Source: Salticus scenicus (taxonomy: Eukaryota > Arthropoda > Arachnida > Araneae > Salticidae). Taken from it: a stretch of DNA of 64,000 nucleotides. The stretch is taken from positions 76,119,626-76,183,625 of the forward strand of contig OZ005649.1 of assembly GCA_963930645.1 (NCBI GenBank). The letters are read 5' to 3'. The notes below the pieces were generated by a model. That model searched no databases, was not told the origin of the DNA, and was given only the letters and a program-made list of their open reading frames with translations. Shown piece by piece: positions 12,141-24,701 of this stretch (positions are counted from its first letter, which is position 1; each line of letters starts with the position of its first letter). A program made the translations under genes and the position numbers.

Positions 12141-14908
12141 TCTTAATATATATAAATCTCGTGTCACAATGTTTGTCCTCAATGGACTCCTAAACCACTT
12201 AACCGATTATAATAAAATTCGCACACCATGTGCAGTTCGATCCAACTTGAGAGATAGGATAGTTTAAATCTCAAATTATAGTCGCAATTTTAATTTATTG
12301 CTAATTATTTGTCTGTTATTATTTGACAGTCACAATTATCTGTTAACTCCAAATGATTCTAACAGATGTCGATACCTTTCGACTGGGTTGAGTAAGTAAT
12401 CAATAGATGGCGCTGCTATGGTAAATCTACGAACGTGTCATATAAGCTACATTTTAACAGCATAATTACCACGTGTTGTTGACGCTATAAAATTCTCCTC
12501 AAAATATTTACAGTCTTTATTTGTAACAGATTACTTTCAACTTTCATATTTCCTTTCAAAAATGAAACGGGGAAAGTAGAGCGTGGAGCAATTACTCTGT
12601 TTCATATGAAAATGAAAGCTGAAATATATTTGGTGCTGCCATCTACACAAAGAATCTTCAACTTTTTAACCTATTAATAAATTTCGTATAATTCAATTAT
12701 TTCCACTTTTTAAATTTTTGGTGTTAGCATAGCCGGCCACGTGTTACTTAGACTGAAGTGTAAATTGAATTCATATTATAATGAAGATAATACAGTGAAA
12801 TTAATCCTGTTTTTTACTTATTTGTGCTTCATTGATCAAAACTTTATAATTTAATCTGTATATATATATAAATTACGAGTCACGATGTTTGTCCGGGGTA
12901 AACTCCTAAACTAAGGAACTGATTTTGATGAAATTTTGCACACTGTGTGCAGTTTGATCCAACTTGAGAGATAGGATAGTTTTTATCTCAATTTATTGTC
13001 ACAATATTGTTTTATTGCAATTAATTGTTAATTATAGACCTTTATTAAAGTTGCTCCAAAATATCTGTGAGTTCCATTAATTTAATTGTTGCCAAAAAAA
13101 AAAAAAAAATAATAATAATAATAATACGAGTTCATTTTCTTTCGACATAAAAATAAATACATTTAATCAAACGTGAACGTTAAAAAATTATAAAAAGTTA
13201 AATTATGCATCTCACGAAAATTGACGTCATAATCAATTTAAAGATTTTATACACATTGATAAAGTGCTAATGTAGTTCTATCATAGATATAGTAATATAT
13301 ATAGATCTCTCATCCCCATGTTATCGTAGAAAGATTTTTGATGCCGAAAAAAGATACAAAATAAAAGCTTTGGAAACAGCCATTAAGTGGTATTGAAAAA
13401 AAAAAAGAAAAAGAAAAGAAAGAAAGAAATTTGAATTTGAAACTGTATCTGGAGTCTTCCATTCCCCTTTAGCAAATAAATTATTCATAAATTTTATTTG
13501 CTAAAATATTAGTATGTATTCCCGTGTGTATTCACTCGGGGAAAGACGGCCATATTTTGGTAAAAACGTCGTCTTTTCCCAAATGAAAAGGAATAACTTT
13601 TTTCTCCCCAATGATCACTCTATTCTATATATGCTATACTATATCTATGAGTTCTATACGCAAGCGAAGTGTGACTCACTGACCGTCTGTGCAGCCAAGA
13701 AAAAGATTTCCTATGTTAATTGCCCACTGGATTTTTTGTAAGAAATTATTAAAAATCGAGGAAATTTATTTCCCGATTTTAATCCTTATATTTGGGTATA
13801 GATATGTATTAGTTATCGCGGGTGTTAGATTGAATTATTTTGCTGTCAAATTGACAAAATTTTAATTTTAAATTTTTAAACTCTGTCGCCCTTGGCTTTT
13901 TTTATTATTATTATTATTATTTGGCGATCAAAAGCGTAACACGAAAATATACATGCCAGATGTATGCATTGTACGAAATGTAATATGTATTATTCATTGT
14001 ACGTATGTATGACATGTAATATGTATTGTACGAAATATTGTTTCATATTATTCATTACTCTTTTAATATAAGTTGTTAAAATAACCATGATTTTTAAAAG
14101 GAATTAAATATTTTCGCCAGATAATTTGGCGATATTCTTTTTTTTTCGCCAAGGATGACAGAAATGAAATCTATTCCGCTGCAAAATATTAGTATCTTAC
14201 ATCAGATATTTTATTTAGACATTTGAAAACAAATTTGACTTCAAACTATGATAGAATATTTATCATTTTCCTTTTAATTTGTATATTATTAGTATATTAA
14301 AATTTAAAAGCATGGTATATAAAAAGTTTTTTTTTTTTTTTTTTTAATCTTATAATTATTCTTATCTTAATCCTCAATGTTTCCCATCTTTATTGACTTG
14401 AATTTACTATTAAAATTTTAACATACTCAAAAACTTCTCATCACTTCGTTAAAATACACTAAACTTTTCCAAAATCTTTTTGTATTTAAAATGATACATG
14501 TATTTACTTTAAATGTCCAATATTTCATAAGATTTCCAATTTTAAAGTTTTAAAATATTTATCAAATTTACTATTTTTAATAGAATTTTAATAGAATTTA
14601 ATTTATATATTAGTCATTTTAGCAATTTTATCCAAAGTAGCATTAGAAATAATATATATCACTTCTCCATTAAAATTTATAGGACCCTACAATAAAATTA
14701 ATTTGTGCTTAATATCAACACTACGAAAATTTTTATCAATCGCTTCCAAATTTTGACCTAAGTTTCAAATCTCAACCCTGTGGGTTTTTACATCGGCTAC
14801 AACGTTTTCGTCTTTGTTCGTAAATAATAATTTAACTGTACTAAATAGTTTACAGCCGTATAATTCAACGTATAACTTAGTCACAGCAACGCGTGGCCGG
14901 GTCTGCTA

Positions 14909-14909
<1 letters not shown>
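12141..14909 (+). mobile_element. Composite Helitron, copy A
   Basis: It starts A-TC (TCTTAATATATATAAATCTC) and ends GGCCGGGTCTGCTAG-T, matching Helitron rules (A^T insertion, 5' TC, 3' CTAG). A second 5'-like end lies at 12855 (TCTGTATATATATAAATTAC), and an inverted 3'-like end (GCATAGCCGGCCACGTGTTA) near 12730. Both subunits carry the phrase AACTTGAGAGATAGGATAGT. The same order of parts occurs in copy B (22032-23931, minus). There is no Rep/helicase coding, so it is non-autonomous. Confidence 0.65.

Positions 14910-14910
<1 letters not shown>

Positions 14911-14951
<41 letters not shown>
14911..14951. repeat. (TA)n microsatellite
   Basis: A perfect TA run of about 20 units abuts the 3' end of Helitron copy A. 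Confidence 0.95.
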
Positions 14952-14953
<2 letters not shown>

Positions 14954-15067
14954 GTAATACTGTAATACGTTCTTGTTCAACAAAAAATTCAATAAAAACA
15001 ATGCATGTACAGTATTGTACCTATGCAGTGTATGTTAGGTGGTTTTCTTTCATTTATTTATTATATA

Positions 15068-15688
15068 CAGGGTGTCTGAAATTAAACGACCCTACTTCAA
15101 AGTTGTCTACAGACGAAACTATTGTTCAGAAAATTATAAAATTTTATGAAAGACATAATGAAGGTGTGGGAACTTGTTTGAGAAAAAAAAAGATTCTAAT
15201 TTTTGCCACCAGAAGGCGTATTTTAATGCATTATATACTTCCTGGTCAGTGACCTCACCTGTCCCCAGATCTCTTTACATGCCAGTTTTGGCTTTGGGAG
15301 AGTTTGAAAGGTCTGGTACAGTCGAGAAACTCCAAGAACTGCAAGGGATCATTTCACAACATTTTCCCGAACACCTTCCGACTAACTGTGAAACCTACTA
15401 TCTTCTGATTTTAGATGGTAGCTGACAATGATGGCCGTCATGTGGAGCATTTCTCGTTGTAATAAAATATATAAACTATCATAAATGTATGCTAAATGTG
15501 TAATTCATTGAAAAACAAACCCTTTTGGCGAAAAGCCGAACTTTATTTATATATTTATTTACTTATTTAATCACTCAAACAAATTTCCATGCCTTTGTTA
15601 TGTCCGACACAAAATTTTATAACATTATGAACGATATTTTTATCCTTAGATAACATTAAAATTGGGTCGTTTAATTTAGGACAACCTG
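15068..15688 (+). mobile_element. Decayed Tc1/mariner-type element with long inverted ends
   Basis: Both ends read CAGG(G/T)TGTC(T/C)(G/T)AAATTAAA inward and are flanked by TA. The inverted similarity continues for about 120 bp with many mismatches (...CATAA(T/C)(G/A)AAGG...TTGTTTGAG). A central broken frame ends in NDGRHVEHFSL, resembling the GxHfEh C-terminus of Tc1-like transposases. The element is 621 bp with stops and frameshifts. Confidence 0.65.
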
Positions 15689-15699
15689 TATATATATAT

Positions 15700-16364
15700 A
15701 TACAAATTATTGTGCACATTAATCTGAAATATAACAATAAAATAAAGTATAATTCCAAATTTTATTTTGTTTCATGTCTCCTATCCAAATAATTTACTAT
15801 TAATGACTCAGTTTCCACCATTTAAACTACCTTTGCAAACACGAACCTGTCAGATAATATACAACCTGCACAAAGGAATAGAAATCCAAGCATAATAGAA
15901 TACAATGTTTGATATGCAAGTGCATCGGAAATGAAATGGTGTGTATAAGAGGAATGTAAAATGAACCATTAAAGTCACTTTAAGATCTTTGTATAATATA
16001 GTTCAGGTATTCAGATAGATTATTTATTCTCCGATCCCAACTATAAAGCATATTGTAGGGGCTATTAGGATACATGTTAAGTAGAAGAATTAAGACTTTA
16101 GTATATGGAATAAATTTGACTAGTAGAATGTTTTTAAGATCTTCCTGCTAGTGAGAATCCTATTTTAATTTTACTATAATTTGTAAAAATACATTTTTTA
16201 TATGAAGTTTTGTTTTGGTTTTTTAGTATTTTTTCTATTAAAGCATGTAAAAGTTATGTAAAAAAGATGTAGGAATATTAACCAAACATGGGGAAATATT
16301 ATTAATGAAATTCGTTAGGTTGGCAAAGAAGATTTTATGTATATTTATATATATATATATATAT

Positions 16365-16403
<39 letters not shown>

Positions 16404-16739
16404 TGTTTATTTGTATAAGAAATATACATTCACACTTCTAGAAGGATTAAACATTAAGCTTGAATTTTAAAAATACTGTATAGATAAACATAACACATAT
16501 TATAACACATATTATAAACATAACACATATTATAATCATAACACATATATCAACATTTTTTTCTTTCTTTTTTCCTAATTTTTGCTCAAAGTTTTAATAA
16601 ATAAATTTTAGATTTGTTCTGAAGAAAAAATATTAAAAGTTTAAAGTTTTATCATACGTAGAAATAATTTAAAATATTTTATTATGTAAACAAGTCCTTT
16701 CGGCTTATTCGGAAGGATATGTTGATTTCTTTTTCCTTA
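15700..16739. other. No gene; TA/GATA microsatellite at 16341-16401
   Basis: (TA)n is followed by (TAGA)n at 16341-16401, and ACACATATTATA-type short repeats lie at 16490-16550. Nothing coding was recognised. Confidence 0.6.
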
Positions 16740-17079
16740 TCAAGTAGCCGTCAACTTGTTTCAAAATGGCGGCTACAAATTATTAATGCACTTAGTAGAA
16801 ATATTGATGTAGGCTATGCACATATAGAGTTTTAAGCAAATCGGTTCATAAATACATTTTTATGTGAATTTAAAATTTTCAAGTGGCAGGCGCTTGGAAA
16901 CAAAATGGTGGGTTCAATTGACAAATATATGAAATGTATTTGTGAGATAAGTCTACTGTACACATATAGTTCGAATTAATTCAAAATCTCAAAAGTCATC
17001 GTATTGAAAAGTTAAGTGGCTATCACTTCGATCAAAATGACAGAGAAAGTCGCTCATCTAAGATATCGTTGCAAATTTG

Positions 17080-17133
<54 letters not shown>

Positions 17134-18667
17134 TTTGTAGAAATTCTTTCAAAGAGGCTTAGTAAGTTGATAAAATGATAGTTTTCTGCATTTCTAGTTT
17201 GTTTTAGCATTAAAACAGCCTAATTTTTCCTTAAAAACGCATTAAAAAGATCCAATAACGCAGGTAATGGATTAGGCGCCAAATTTGGCGATTTTCCGCC
17301 TATGGCGACTTTTTTGGCGACTTTTGGCAAGAAAATACTTATTATAGAAATACCAAAGATGGACGCAATAACGTGATTGGTTCACAAGTTACGTGAATTT
17401 TCTAAATTTTTGTTGTTTGAATGATAAATCCATTTTTCAACTTTGATTTTAATTGATTAAGCATTTCTAAAGTTACCGTGATAACAAATTTTCAAGTGGC
17501 CGCCACTTGGAAACAATACAGTGGAACAAGTGTCCCAGCAGCCCAGCAAACACATCCAAGATATTTGAAGCGTAGGTTCACTGTCCAACTGTGGTTTAAA
17601 TCAGTGCCGTGTTTCATAAGTTATTATTATAGCAAATTTTCAAGTGGCAATCTAAGTGGCTGCGACTTAGAAACAAAATGGTAAAACAACTTGCCCATCG
17701 AAAGCATCCAGTATATTTCTATGATAAGTTCATTGTGCAGTGCTAGTTTAAATTAAATCAGTATTTCAAAAATTATCGTCATAAGAAATTTTCAGGTGGC
17801 ACCACTGTAAAAAAAAGTGGAGTGAGATGGCCACCGAACTTAAGTGAGATACTTTAATAATAAATCCACTACCAAAATTTGATGCGAATTGATTCTGTAT
17901 TACTAAAGTTACCATAATGACAAATTTTCAAGTGGCCGCCACTTGGAAATAAAATTGCGGATCAAGTCACCAAGTGAACTTATCCTAGATATTTGAACCA
18001 TAAGTTCACTATCCAACTTTTATTTGACTCAGTTTAGCATTTTAAAAGTTATCGTATGGCATATTTTGAAGTGGCAGTGTGATTTCAAGTGGCTGGAACT
18101 TAGAAACAAGATGTCGGGACAAGTTGCCCAGTGAAAACATTCAAGATAATTATATGATAATATCACTGTCCAAATTAAGTTCGATTTGGAGTATTATTTC
18201 AGAAGTTATCGTGATTTTAAATTTTCAAGTGGGAGCCTGATTTCAAGTGGTCCCGCTTAACTTAAGATATCTGCCACTTTATTAAAAATGGCTGATAAAT
18301 TTTATTAATAAATTTCATTGAGATGCTTATGTGGTCTGTATTTACATCACAATTCAAACACTTTCGGAATAAACTTTTTTACAATTTAAATTTGAAATTT
18401 TCAAGTAGTCTCCACTGGAAAACAAAATGACGGAGCAACTTGGTTAACAAACTCATCTAAGATATTTCTAAGATAAGTTAAGAAACTGTTCAAATTTGGT
18501 TCCATTTGGAGTATTATTTCGGAAGTTATCATGGTTTTAAATTTTCAAGTGGTGGCCTGATTTCAAGTGGTCCCGCTTAACTTAAGATATCCGCTATTTT
18601 TAATAAAGTGGCGGATAAAGTTCATTAATAAAGTTATTTGAGACACTTGTGTAATATATGTATGCAT

Positions 18668-18700
<33 letters not shown>

Positions 18701-19510
18701 CGGAATACGCTTTTACAATTTGAATTTGAAACTTTCAAGTGGTCTTCACTTGAAAACAAAATGGCGGAGCAATTGGTTAACAAGTTCATCTAAGTTATTT
18801 ATAAGATAAATTAAGTTTAAATCAAATTAATAAGTTAAGATCAGTTCACTGTCCAAATTTGGATCGATTTGGAGTATTATTTCGGAAGTTATTGTGATTT
18901 TAAATTTTCAAGTGGTAGCGTGATTTCAAGTGGACCTGCTTAACTTAAGATATCTACCACTTTATTAAAAATGACGGAAAAATTTCATTAATAAACTTCA
19001 TTGAGACCCTTATGTGGTCTATATTTGCATCAAATTTCAAACAAATTCGGAATACGCTTTTTACAATTTGAATTTGAAATTTTCAAGTGGTCTCCACTTG
19101 AAAACAAAATGGCGAAGCAACTTCGTTAATAAACTCTTCTAAGATATTTATAAGATATGTTAAGACACTGTCTAAATTTGGTTCGATTTGGAGTATTATT
19201 TCTGAAGTTATAGTGATTTTAAATTTTCAAGTGGTAGTCTGATTTAAAGTGGTCCCGCTTAACTTAAAATATCTGCCACTTTATTTAAAATGGCGGATAG
19301 ACTTCATTAATAAACTTTGAGACTCTTATGTGGCCTTTATTTACATCAAAATTCAAGCAAATCTTGTTTTAAATATGCTTTTTACAATGTCGGTTTGAAA
19401 TTTTCAAGTGGCTGCCACTTGAAAACAGAAGGTCGGAGCAACTTGGTTAAAGGACTCATCTAATATATTTATAAGATCAGTTCACTGTCTAAATTTGGTT
19501 CTTCCTATAT
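16740..19510. repeat. Degenerate satellite-like array built on CAAGTGG
   Basis: The phrase AAATTTTCAAGTGG recurs at about 16876, 17488, 17636, 17788, 17923, 18069, 18220, 18396, 18540, 18730, 18903, 19076, 19217 and 19396. It is commonly followed by CCACTTG-AAACAAAATGGCGG. Spacing is about 135-160 bp in the left half. On the right, two alternating unit types give a dimer of about 320-345 bp (18396, 18730, 19076, 19396). Each core contains the inverted pair CAAGTGG/CCACTTG. No coding is present; the open frame at 17478-17684 is part of the array. Confidence 0.85.
18669..18698. repeat. A30 homopolymer inside the array
   Basis: A run of A interrupts one unit of the CAAGTGG array at a position where sister units read AAATTCAAACA. 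Confidence 0.9.
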
Positions 19511-20705
19511 TTTTGTAATGCACCGAAATGCATTCGAACTGATTTATGTGTTTCTGTAAAAGAACAGTAATTGATACCAACATCATATTTCCAAAAACGT
19601 ATACTTTAGCAAATTTATTTATATGTATGTATAGTATTTAAAATTCATCTGATTTTTCTCCAATTTTAATCAGTAATTTCATATGGTGTTTGGTTGTATC
19701 GATTGAGAAAATTTCCTTTTTTGAACACATGTCATTAAATAACTATTATGGTGACCCACATATCAATTTTTTTGACAAAACAATTGGCAAATCTTACTTC
19801 TCTTTCGCTAATTAGCACAGCGGGAAAATGACTTTTTACGATATGATATTATGTTTTAAGAGAAAAACAAATTCATCATGTTAAATTTAACAGAAAGAGC
19901 CACATAAAATTCCTCTTGAATTTGGTCCATCATATTTTCATCCATGAATGAAACCAATAATTAAATCCTAATCACTAATTTAAAATTTTTTTGAACAGAA
20001 TTCTATATAGAAAAATATAATAGTTTTTTAGCCCTTGTGGAATATTCTATTATCCGTCTGGTGGTATTTTTGAAAATTAAACCTTTTTTTATTTATTATA
20101 TATATATATATATATATATATTTATTTATTTACAATGAGCATATCTTTTGAAATATACAGCTACTATTTTCGTAGAGTCAGTGTTGACAACACTTTTATT
20201 TAATAAGCTCAATTAAATGTAAAGAATCATGGTTGACATATATGATAGTAGTTTAGACTAGCATACAATTAGATATACATTGCAATTAAAAATTAATGAT
20301 GGTATTGAACATTATCCCTACAAGTTGGTGTGTGAGTGAGTTCACACATATGTTTTATGACGGTTAATTTAATTTTACAAATTTATAAAAACAAATAAAA
20401 AGAGATTAATGTAACTAAAGAATAAAAATTATCTTTTGAATTTAAATAACTCGCTTAATTAATTAAATAGAATTTCCCATTTTGTTTTCAAAATAAATTT
20501 GCTTAATTAAATAGCATTTCATTGTCTTTTAATAGAAGCATAATTTCCTCTTTTTTAAAATAAAGCAATTTTTATATAGGGATTTTGAAAAGTAATTTTA
20601 AATCATACCCCTTCCCCTAAAGAATTAAACTGTTACCACTATAATTTATTTATTTAAGAAGGCTCTTTCAGAAGCATTACCAACATATTTCTAACATATG
20701 TCAGT

Positions 20706-20743
<38 letters not shown>

Positions 20744-21437
20744 TATCCGTTAATAATTATAATGCTTCTGTTTACATAAAAAAGCTATTATTACTTTTGA
20801 GCAAATGATTATAGTTCTAAAAATAAATTTTTTAATGGATTAATGACGACTGACTGTCGCAGGTGCATGAGTTCAGTTTTTAACGTCTGCGTCCGTTTGT
20901 TTGATTGACAGTTGTCGTGTATGTTTTATGCCAAATTAGTTTGATTTTTTATAACGGTAAATTATTTTCAAAATTTTTGTACTAAATTATACGGGAACAA
21001 TTAAAGTGTTTGGCCTTTTTTTTTTTTTTTTTTTTTTTTTCGGCTTAATATTAACTACGCCAAATTTTTCAGTTGGCGGTTTTTCCTTTGATACTGGCAG
21101 ATTTGTCGTCACTTCTCCACTGATTACGTTTGCGTAAAGACGTTTTTAAAAGACCGTCCTCTCCCTCCATGCCATTTTGCTGTTGGAACATTTCTTACTT
21201 GATATTTATTTAGCACTAATAATTATTTAGTAATTTCCTCACTATGTCAACTGATTTTATCTCGAAGAAAATAATGTGTTACTCCTAAAATAAAAGAATT
21301 GTTTATTTTAAAAGTTTCCTTTTACCTGAAGTGAATATACTTCTTCATTGTGCTATTTACCAAGTTAAACACAGCCATAGTAAGATGTGACCTGGGTTTT
21401 AAAACCTCCGGTATAGTTGGCAATACAATACTGTTGT
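19511..21437. other. AT-rich DNA, no recognisable gene
   Basis: It contains TA and TTTA tracts (20098-20130), an A29 run (20711-20739) and a T-run (21017-21040). The stretch 21040-21200 is slightly less AT-rich but shows no exon I can support. Confidence 0.5.
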
Positions 21438-21765
21438 TGTGGAAGGATGGATGGTTGGGTTTAACGTCGCACTAGTGCTGCGCAGATGGGCAATTGACGA
21501 CGGTCTGGGACACACCCCTAGAGATGGTCCGGAGACATGCCATCGCAATTTTGATCCTCCACGGAAGGGATGGCTCTCCCGCTTCGGTGACCCCCAGAGG
21601 TATAATTTTTGATGGGAACATGGAGGACATTGCGGCCACGACAGATTTTACGTGCACCAGCCACCATTAGTGTACACGACGGTCTTTAGCCGGCTCGAGT
21701 ACCGAACCCGCAATCTTCCAATTACGAGGCCGGTGCTCTACCGACTGGGCTACCGCGGCCCATAC
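21438..21765 (-). mobile_element. tRNA-derived SINE (~330 bp)
   Basis: On the minus strand the head begins GGCCGCGGTAGCCCAGTCGG, then TAGAGCA (A box), an anticodon-loop-like CTCGTAA, and GCGGGTTCGGTACTCG (B box). The body is much more GC-rich than its surroundings, and the 3' end reads GTGCGACGTTAAACCCAACC followed by CATCC repeats. All this fits an RNA polymerase III SINE. An open frame of 61 codons within it is incidental. Confidence 0.85.
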
Positions 21766-22031
21766 TGTTGTTGTGAGGTCCACTACAAACACTGATTTTA
21801 ATTACAGGAGGATGTCTAATATTTTGATAATGACATCTTTCTTGTAATTTAAATGGGATTAAATAATACATTCCAATAAGGAAGTTTTTAAGCTATACGA
21901 AGACATTTCCGCTATTTAGCAAATAAAATATAATGATAATAATAATAATGAATAAATAAAAAAAATATGTAAAACTATATAACATCAGTCTCAGTTAAAC
22001 AATTATGAAAGGGGTTTATTTTATGATTTTA

Positions 22032-23061
22032 CTAGCAGACCTGGCCACGCGTTGCTGTGGCTATGTTATACGTTGAATTATAATGTAGTAAAATATTCAA
22101 TATATTAAAATTATTATTTACGAATAAAGACCATCCTTGATAACATCCTTGATCTTAGCAGACTTAGCCCGCTTCGCTGGTCCCTATTTTTAAATGATTC
22201 ACTATAATTAAAGAATTCTCAAAATTGCATTAATTTTTAACATGTGAAAAAAAAAGAGAAAAAAAAAATCTGATCGGGAAAAATGTTCGACACTCATAAT
22301 GAATCCATATATTATCGAAAGGAAAATGATATAAAATACAAAAAAATCTTCTCTCATTGGTGGAATAATCTGTTCGGACCCCCACTGCCTGCGGCAGTGT
22401 ATACCTGCGCAAACCATGCGCACCGTTTCTTCATCCACCGTTCCCGCCCTTCTTAATAACTCTATACTTTCGAAAATATCCGCAATCGATTTATCGGGCC
22501 TTAAAACTTAATAATACTAATTTTCAAAGTTCTAACTCTTATTTCTATTACTTTTATCCTTTGCCCTCCCCCCTCCCACTATTCTAAATAATTTTACAAA
22601 TTCGAAAATATCTACAGTTTATTTGTAGGTGTCAAAAACCTGTATGCACCAATTTGAACGATCTAACTATATTTTTATTTTTTGCCCCTCTGCCCCCCTT
22701 CCCGCCCCTCCTAATAAATTTACAAATTCGAAAATATCCGCAATCGATTTGTTGGTATCAAAAATTCTATGCACCAATTTTGAATGATCTAACTCCATTT
22801 TTATATTTTGCTCCTCTGCCCCCCCCCCTTTCCCGCTCCTCTTAATAATTTTACAAATTCGAAAATATCTGCAATCGATTTGTACGTATCAAAAACTTCT
22901 ATGTACCAATTTTTAGCGATGTAACTCTATTTTTATTTTTTTGCCCCTCCGCCCCCTTACCCGCCCCTCCTAATAACTTTACACTTTCGAAAATATCCTC
23001 ATTCGATTTGCGGGCCTCTAAAACCTCTCTATACCAATTTTGAACAGTCTATCTGCATTTC

Positions 23062-23096
<35 letters not shown>

Positions 23097-23292
23097 GTTG
23101 TTGTTGTTTGTTTGTTTGTTTGTGAAATCACGTTTTGGCCCCTCCCCCCCCCTTTTGGGAGGCGAATTTTGCAATAAAAACTATCCTATCTCTCAAGTTG
23201 GACCAAATTGCACACAGTGTCCAAATTTCATTAAAATCGGCTCATTAGTTTAGGAGTTCATCGCGGACAAAAATAATAAATTTTATATATAA

Positions 23293-23331
<39 letters not shown>

Positions 23332-23931
23332 TAAATTATAAAGTTTTGATCAATGAAGCACAAATAAGTAAAAAACAGGATTAATTTCACTGTATTATCT
23401 TCATTATAATATGAATTCAATTTACACTTCAGTCTAAGTAACACGTGGCCGGCTATGCTAACACCAAAAATTTAAAAAGTGGAAATAATTGAATTATACG
23501 AAATTTATTAATAGGTTAAAAAGTTGAAGATTCTTTGTGTAGATGGCAGCACCAAATATATTTCAGCTTTTATTTCAACCCAGTCGAAAGGTATCGACAT
23601 CTTACGAAATTTATTAATAGGTTAAAAAGTTGAAGATTCTTTGTGTAGATGGCAGCACCAAATATATTTCAGCTTTCATTTCAACCCAGTCGAAAGGTAT
23701 CGACATCTGTTAGAATCATTTGGAGTTAACAGATAATTGTGACTGTCAAATAATAAAAGACAAATAATTAGCAATAAATTAAAATTGCGACTATAATTTG
23801 AGATTTAAACTATCCTATCTCTCAAGTTGGATCGAACTGCACATGGTGTGCGAATTTTATTATAATCGGTTAAGTGGTTTAGGAATCCATTGAGGACAAA
23901 CATTGTGACACGAGATTTATATATATTAAGA
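22032..23931 (-). mobile_element. Composite Helitron, copy B (inverted relative to copy A)
   Basis: On the minus strand it starts A-TC at 23931 (TCTTAATATATATAAATCTC) and ends ...GGCCAGGTCTGCTAG-T at 22032. As in copy A, a second 5' end (TCTTTATATATAAAATTT) occurs at 23295. The first ~630 bp match copy A closely. Copy B lacks ~215 bp (12393-12610 in A) and has a ~100 bp internal tandem duplication near 23520-23710. Its second part holds a further Helitron-like 3' end (22145) and a C-rich tandem array. Confidence 0.65.
22441..23070. repeat. C-rich tandem repeat, ~128 bp x 5
   Basis: The phrase TTCGAAAATATC...CGATTTGT recurs at about 22470, 22602, 22728, 22859 and 22986. Each copy is followed by a pyrimidine block such as TTTGCCCCTCTGCCCCCC, then CCCGCCCCTCCTAATAA. 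The minus strand is correspondingly G-run-rich. It lies inside Helitron copy B. The proline-rich open frame across it is an artefact. Confidence 0.8.
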
Positions 23932-24637
23932 TGTATTGAATTTGTAACTAAAAATCTTTAAAAAGTTTTCTAGTCAATCACATCCATAATCTCACTTAAA
24001 GCATATCCAAATCAATATGTTTGCTGAAATGCTCAAAGCACGTTTTTATGGAATATAGTATAAATAGCGTTAATGATTTCTTACTCGTGACATATTTTTT
24101 GTTTTGGAAATTACCAAACTATTTTTTGCAAAAAATGGCTATTTATATATAGCTGTCCATAAATATTGGAAAATAAAAATTATCACCTTTAATTAAAAAA
24201 AAAAAAAAAAAAAGTTTAGTAACATGTGTACATTAAACTGATAAATTCAAATAATACTTAATTAAAAATTAAATCAATAAATAACTTTTCAAATAAATAC
24301 TATTACATTCAAAAGCTCGTAGCAGATGTTTCAGGAAAAATAATAATAGAACGACCCTTAATCAGGTGAAATAACTAGTGCATCTTCAAACCAAAGACGT
24401 ACTCGCACCTATTAAAAATATTTAAAGTGACTTCTACTTACATCTTACCCTTAAACATAATTTGCTAAATTTCGGAATAGGGCTGATATCTACCAAAAAA
24501 GAAAAGAAAAAAGTTTAAAAAATCGATTAAAACAAGAAAGTTATATTTAAAAATTGTTGTATAAAAAACAAGAGCGAAAACTTTTGTGGTATACATAGAA
24601 TATTAACACTCTCCAGCTACACATATTCATTACATCA

Positions 24638-24701
<64 letters not shown>

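Noticed and set aside
16740..19510. CRISPR-like array
   Set aside because: The units are diverged, ~150-330 bp, without constant short repeats and unique spacers, and the DNA is clearly animal; it is a degenerate tandem repeat.
21472..21657. 61-codon open frame on the minus strand with unusually ordinary codon composition
   Set aside because: It lies entirely in the body of a tRNA-derived SINE with A and B boxes and a SINE tail; the frame is incidental.
22654..22845. Proline-rich open frame
   Set aside because: It is generated by the C-rich 128-bp tandem array inside Helitron copy B.
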